Assembly: GCF_009766105.1 (NCBI RefSeq)
Contig: NZ_LMUH01000013.1
Coordinates: 274,346 to 338,345, forward strand
From: Granulicella sp. S156
Lineage (GTDB): Bacteria; Acidobacteriota; Terriglobia; Terriglobales; Acidobacteriaceae
Length of the DNA stretch: 64,000 bases
Direction of reading: 5' to 3'
The notes beneath the pieces were generated by a model. That model had not been told where the DNA came from. It searched no databases and saw only the letters and a program-made list of their open reading frames with translations. Shown piece after piece: positions 60,209-64,000 of the stretch (its first letter is position 1; every line of letters begins with the position of its first letter). Position numbers and translations under genes: made by a program.

Positions 60209-62839
60209 TTAAGGAAGCTGCACCGGCCCCACCAACGGAGTCCTAACCGGCACCGCCGCCCCGATAAGCTCCGTCACCGAGTCATTCCCAGTATTCGAAA
60301 CCCAAAGGTTTCCACTCGCATCGACCGCAACTCCATAGGGCTCCTGCATGGAGGCATCGCTCCCGAATCCGGTAGTAGGCGATAGAAAGGTACCCGGCGA
60401 GGCCGCATTCGAGCCGGCAAGCTCAGTAAGGGATGGAGAAGCGCCGTGAAAATTAGTCACCCACACGTTTCCAGCTCCATCCACGGCGATGCCACTGGGA
60501 AAGTCGAGTCCACCCCCACCCTTGAAAGATCCGCCAATACTAGGAGTTGTCGTGGAGATGTCTTTGATCTGGCTGATGCTGTTGTTGTCGTAGTTGACCG
60601 TCCAGAGGTTGTTCGTCTGGTCGATGGCGATGCCGACAATCTCCTCATCGCAGCAGACGAGATTAACAACCTGCGATCCATCGGAAGATATCCTGGTAAT
60701 CGTGGGGCTACCGCCCGAGTTGCCGACCCAGGCGTTGTGGTTAGCATCTACGGCTATTGAGAGCGGGAGCGAGACATAACCCACGCCGAATCCGGTGCTG
60801 GGCGAAATGGCAGTACCTGCGCTGTTCAGCAGCGTGACATGGGAGTGATCATTGTCTGCAATCCACACATTGCCATTTGTGTCAGTGGCGACTGCCACGG
60901 GATAGTCGATGCCGCCGACTGTGATGCCATTTGCGCCGGTAAGCGGCTGGCCGGAGGAATTCAATTCAGTAACATCTCCGCTGCCGCTATTCGGGGAGGT
61001 CTCCCGATTGGTGATCCACACGTCGTCGCTGGCATCCAGTGCAATACCGTAAGACTCATTGATACCGGAGCCGGTGAATCCTGTTGCCGTGGCGGGAGTT
61101 CCGTTCGGGGAAAATTTCGCGATGTAGTTGAAGTACGTTGAAACCCAGACATTGCCTCCCGAATCGACGGCAATGGCGGCCACTTGGTTGCCGTCCAGGC
61201 CGCCGCCGGTAAGAGTGGCGTACAGCATCCAGTCGGGTGGCGCAGCGGCCAGCGCGGACTGAAACACAGTATTCGCCGTCGCCAGCGTGTAAATAGAGCC
61301 GACATTGCTGGCCGGATTGCGTGCGATATTGAGCGCCGCATCCAGCGTATTGCTAGGGGTAACACCACCTGCTGTAGCCGCAGCGAGCAATGAGCTGCAG
61401 TCTGCTCCCCCTACAGAATTCACGCAGGACGCGAGTGCATTGGCGAGCATATTCAACTTCGAGGTAGAGACCTTTACATTGGCCGGCACGGCTGCTCCCG
61501 GCGATGCCCCCGTTGCGATATTGACGAGATTGTTTGCCGTAATGACGGCATTGGCCAACCCCTGGACGTTGTTAGGGGTCGCGCCCACATTGCCACCCGG
61601 GGAGAGAAACTGCGACAAAGCCCAGGCAGAGGCTACGGTCGTAACCTCATTCAACGTGACGAAGGGGGTGCTGCTGAGTTGGTCGCAAGGGCCAAGCGCC
61701 GCCATCAGTTCGAGTGCGGCATTGTTGGCACTAGAAGCAGAATCCGGACTTCCACCAGTCGCCACAAGATACATCTGATCGCTGGCGTTGACGCAGGTGT
61801 AGTCGCTGGTGATGTCGAAGTTACCGTTGCTGTCGGTGACCACCGGGGCCAGGAATGTGGGTACGGCGGTAGCTGTGGAGCCGTTACTCACATTGCCCGC
61901 GGCATACAGAGCGATGGTCGCCCCAGAGATAGGACTCTTTCCGCCGCTGACGAGGCCATTGATATTGATCGTGCTGGCTTTGATAGAGACCGTAGTGGAA
62001 GCAGTTGCGGTCAGATTGGAGGTGTCGGTCACGGTGAGCGAAACGGTATACGTCCCGAGTGCCGTATAGGCGTGGGTTGGACTGACGCCCGTCCCGGTTG
62101 TGCCGTCGCCAAAGTTCCATGCGTAGGTAAGGGTTTCCCCCCGAGGATCGTTCGACTTACTTCCACTGAAGCTAATGATGGTTCCAATACCACCTGTGTA
62201 GGGTCCTCCAGCATTCGCCGCAGGAGACAGCCCTGCAATGGTGGCCGTGGTGGAAGCGGTAGCGGTCAGATTGGAGGTGTCGGTCACTGTGAGTGACACG
62301 GTATAAGTCCCGCCAGCCGTGTAGGCGTGGGATGGGCTGATGCCCGTCCCGGTTGTGCCGTCGCCGAAGTTCCATGCGTAGGCAAGGGTTTCCCCCTGGG
62401 GATCACTCGATCCGTTTCCACTGAAGTAAATGACAGCTCCAATGCCGCCTGTGTAGGGCCCTCCGGCGTTCGCCACCGGGGGTTGCGCTGCAACGGTGGC
62501 CGTGGTGGAGGCGGTAGCGGTCAGATTGGAGGTATCGGTGACGGTGAGTGAAACGGTATAAGTCCCGGGCGCCGTGTAGGTGTGGGATGGACTAACACCT
62601 GTCCCAGTTGTTTTGTCGCCGAAGTTCCATGCGTAGGTAAGCGCTTCGCCCTGAGGATCGCTCGATCCGTTTCCACTGAAGCTGAGAGCAGTCTCGGTCT
62701 TGCCGGTATAAGGTCCCCCAACGTTCGCCGTTGGGGCCTTAGGTGTTGAACCAGAGCCAGATCCGTTTCCAGGTCCGCAGCCGCACAAGATGGCAGCCAC
62801 ACAAAGAGACGAGGAAAACCATAGAGCAAGCTTGCGCAT
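60209..62839 (-). CDS. Lipoprotein with three PKD domains and an NHL-like beta-propeller
   Basis: About 876 residues from ATG 62839. The signal peptide ends in a lipobox LCGC (Cys21). Three nearly identical PKD repeats of about 83 residues follow (ANAGGPYTGG, YAWNFGDGTTGTG, YTVSLTVTDTSNLTATAS), so recent tandem duplication is likely. Then come a CNA-B/transthyretin-like domain (NGLVSGGKSPISGATIAL), a helical part and a C-terminal NHL/Vgb propeller (NVWVSTY, NLWVSNTGN). It ends DSVTELIGAAVPVRTP, shared with the glycine-rich protein. The outer membrane or cell surface is likely. An upstream ATG at 62881 is not supported. Confidence 0.85.
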   Translation of the reverse strand: MRKLALWFSSSLCVAAILCGCGPGNGSGSGSTPKAPTANVGGPYTGKTETALSFSGNGSSDPQGEALTYAWNFGDKTTGTGVSPSHTYTAPGTYTVSLTVTDTSNLTATASTTATVAAQPPVANAGGPYTGGIGAVIYFSGNGSSDPQGETLAYAWNFGDGTTGTGISPSHAYTAGGTYTVSLTVTDTSNLTATASTTATIAGLSPAANAGGPYTGGIGTIISFSGSKSNDPRGETLTYAWNFGDGTTGTGVSPTHAYTALGTYTVSLTVTDTSNLTATASTTVSIKASTININGLVSGGKSPISGATIALYAAGNVSNGSTATAVPTFLAPVVTDSNGNFDITSDYTCVNASDQMYLVATGGSPDSASSANNAALELMAALGPCDQLSSTPFVTLNEVTTVASAWALSQFLSPGGNVGATPNNVQGLANAVITANNLVNIATGASPGAAVPANVKVSTSKLNMLANALASCVNSVGGADCSSLLAAATAGGVTPSNTLDAALNIARNPASNVGSIYTLATANTVFQSALAAAPPDWMLYATLTGGGLDGNQVAAIAVDSGGNVWVSTYFNYIAKFSPNGTPATATGFTGSGINESYGIALDASDDVWITNRETSPNSGSGDVTELNSSGQPLTGANGITVGGIDYPVAVATDTNGNVWIADNDHSHVTLLNSAGTAISPSTGFGVGYVSLPLSIAVDANHNAWVGNSGGSPTITRISSDGSQVVNLVCCDEEIVGIAIDQTNNLWTVNYDNNSISQIKDISTTTPSIGGSFKGGGGLDFPSGIAVDGAGNVWVTNFHGASPSLTELAGSNAASPGTFLSPTTGFGSDASMQEPYGVAVDASGNLWVSNTGNDSVTELIGAAVPVRTPLVGPVQLP

Positions 62840-63083
62840 GGAGAGCACACCTTGGAAGGGCATTGTCGGCCCAGTGTACATCTAGTGCAGTTCTATAGAG
62901 GTGTACTAGTTTGAACGCACTTCGCCTATGCGGAGGGCAGAATCCCACCGCATCCATCTAACGTTCTTGTGACAACCGGAAAGATCAACACACCATGCCC
63001 ACGGAAAGGCCGTGGAACCGGCGCGCCTGTACCGCGAGCAATTGTGGGAGCGCCTGGGGACAAAGTGATCTGTCCCCGGCCGT

Positions 63084-63437
63084 CTACATCGCAGGAGGAT
63101 GATGTGGGTCGATGGGGAGTTCGGTCTCTTTGGCCTTGGAACCACGCGCGGACTTCTTCTCGCCCGGATTCACAAGATCGCGGAGATCTTTGCTCGGCTT
63201 GAAGTAGGGAACGCGCTTGGCCGGGACCGAGACGGAGGCTCCGGTCTTCGGATTACGTCCCGTACGCGGCTTGCGCTGGCGCGTGCGGAAGCTGCCAAAT
63301 CCACGAACTTCGACCTTGTCGCCAGATTTGACGGCCCCAATGATCGAATCGAAGAGTGTGTCGACGATGACCTCGCCATCACGGCGGGTAAGGTCACCGA
63401 GGGCTATGACGTGGTCGACGAGTTCGGCTTTGGTCAT
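63084..63437 (-). CDS. HU/IHF-family DNA-binding protein
   Basis: A 117-residue protein from ATG 63437. The HU fold is complete: MTKAELVDHVIALGDL, VEVRGFGSFRTRQRKPRTGR with the DNA-bending GRNPKTG arm, and RVPYFKPSKDL. The C-terminal 25 residues (KKSARGSKAKETELPIDPHH) are an added, mixed-charge tail. It bends and packs DNA. GGAG lies nine bases before the start; the ATG at 63476 is not favoured. Confidence 0.92.
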   Translation of the reverse strand: MTKAELVDHVIALGDLTRRDGEVIVDTLFDSIIGAVKSGDKVEVRGFGSFRTRQRKPRTGRNPKTGASVSVPAKRVPYFKPSKDLRDLVNPGEKKSARGSKAKETELPIDPHHPPAM

Positions 63438-63504
63438 GGCGAGGGCTCCGGGTGTTATAAGAACATCGACGTACATCGTATGCCGACGGTTTCAGTTTAT
63501 GCCA

Positions 63505-64000
63505 TCACTTCCAAAGAAAGTAGAAGCCAGGGGCACGATCCAAAAGTTTTGAGGGGTTTGGGAAGAGATCATCCGTACCGTCGGTGAGCAGCGCGGCTAT
63601 TCCGCGCTTGTCCTTGGAGGGGCGCACGATACGCGGCTCGCCATTAATGCCAACCGAGCGCGCCGTGTCGATCAGGGCAATGCGGAAGCCGCCCTGCTGG
63701 TCGATGAGCCCCAGCGGGAGGGCCTGTTCCCCGGTCCAGACCTGGCCTGTGGCCAGCGGCTTGATCTTGTCGTCGGTGGTGTGGCGGCCGGTGGCGACGT
63801 CATGGATGAACTGGCCGTACATATTGTCGACCAGCGATTGGAAGTAGGCCTCTTCCTTAGGGGTAAGATCGCGGGTCGGGTCGCCGGCGTCCTTGAGCTC
63901 GCCCGCATGGATGACGACATTCTTCATCTTGGCCCAGCGCAACAGGTCGCCATAGTTGGTCCACTCCATAATTACGCCGATGGATCCGACGACTGAAGCT
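63505..64000 (-). CDS. sppA: Signal peptide peptidase SppA, C-terminal part (5' end outside window)
   Basis: The frame enters from the right edge, reading ASVVGSIGVIMEW onwards, typical of the region after the catalytic Ser in S49 peptidases. LTPKEEAYFQSLVDNMYGQF and WTGEQALPLGLID follow, as in SppA. SppA cleaves remnant signal peptides in the inner membrane. The catalytic Ser and Lys are beyond the window, so activity cannot be judged here. The gene ends 67 bases before the HU-type gene, on the same strand. Confidence 0.9.
   Translation of the reverse strand, partial: ASVVGSIGVIMEWTNYGDLLRWAKMKNVVIHAGELKDAGDPTRDLTPKEEAYFQSLVDNMYGQFIHDVATGRHTTDDKIKPLATGQVWTGEQALPLGLIDQQGGFRIALIDTARSVGINGEPRIVRPSKDKRGIAALLTDGTDDLFPNPSKLLDRAPGFYFLWK

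Noticed and set aside
1-64000. tRNA, rRNA, transposase, prophage, CRISPR-Cas or replication origin
   Set aside because: None was recognised on either strand. Mobile DNA is represented only by small non-coding palindromic elements.

Overview
The window looks like chromosome from an Acidobacteriota member of the Terriglobia (Terriglobus/Granulicella/Edaphobacter type). The evidence is a PadR regulator next to a 908-residue MacB/FtsX-type permease of the acidobacterial duplicated orphan permease (ADOP) kind, large secreted NHL/PKD proteins ending in a shared C-terminal motif, many small unlinked enzyme genes with their own regulators, and intergenic DNA full of short dispersed palindromic repeats. 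Most genes are moderately GC-rich. By eye, the blocks at about 2.6-3.3 kb, 5.6-7.9 kb and 53.2-56.9 kb are clearly more AT-rich. I saw no tRNA, rRNA, transposase or CRISPR array. The assignment is an inference without database searches.

Layout. 0-8 kb: a fused aroD-aroE gene running off the left edge, a candidate structured RNA, pgeF, a Rossmann oxidoreductase, a serine hydrolase, then a low-GC operon of a FliB-like Cys-rich protein, a 65-residue protein and a SEC-C/TPR protein. 8-18 kb: an ABC exporter pair, LysR with a divergent NmrA-like reductase, PadR/ADOP permease, a secreted beta-propeller and a TetR regulator. 18-30.5 kb: many small metabolic or detoxification genes (DUF1569, RDD, SDRs, an ArsR/SRPBCC pair, DinB, a 56-residue CPMC protein, DUF899, a GH5-like secreted protein, AraC/VOC, a DyP peroxidase, LysR with two SDRs and DUF427). 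31-38 kb: a PepSY membrane protein, then an envelope-glycolipid cluster (GT21 glycosyltransferase, ArnT-like transferase, paired ArnE/ArnF-like small transporters) and an acyltransferase. 38-50 kb: a PAS histidine kinase, a G1-peptidase-like secreted protein, an esterase, a 1153-residue glycine-rich secreted protein, a double-Usp protein and a ClC-CBS channel overlapping tail to tail. 50-53 kb: a repeat mosaic with small secreted proteins. 53.2-56.9 kb: a two-gene KAP NTPase + RES-domain module, the best candidate for an undescribed (probably defensive) system. 57-64 kb: a decayed and an intact DUF1634 gene, TauE/SafE with a GntR regulator, a PKD/NHL lipoprotein, an HU-family protein and the start-less part of sppA.

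The genes mostly form short units of a regulator plus one to three enzymes, often divergent with visible palindromic operators (LysR, PadR, TetR, GntR). Non-coding gaps longer than 300 bases are mainly filled with at least six repeat families. Several of these have perfect terminal inverted repeats and look like non-autonomous mobile elements or REP-type palindromes.
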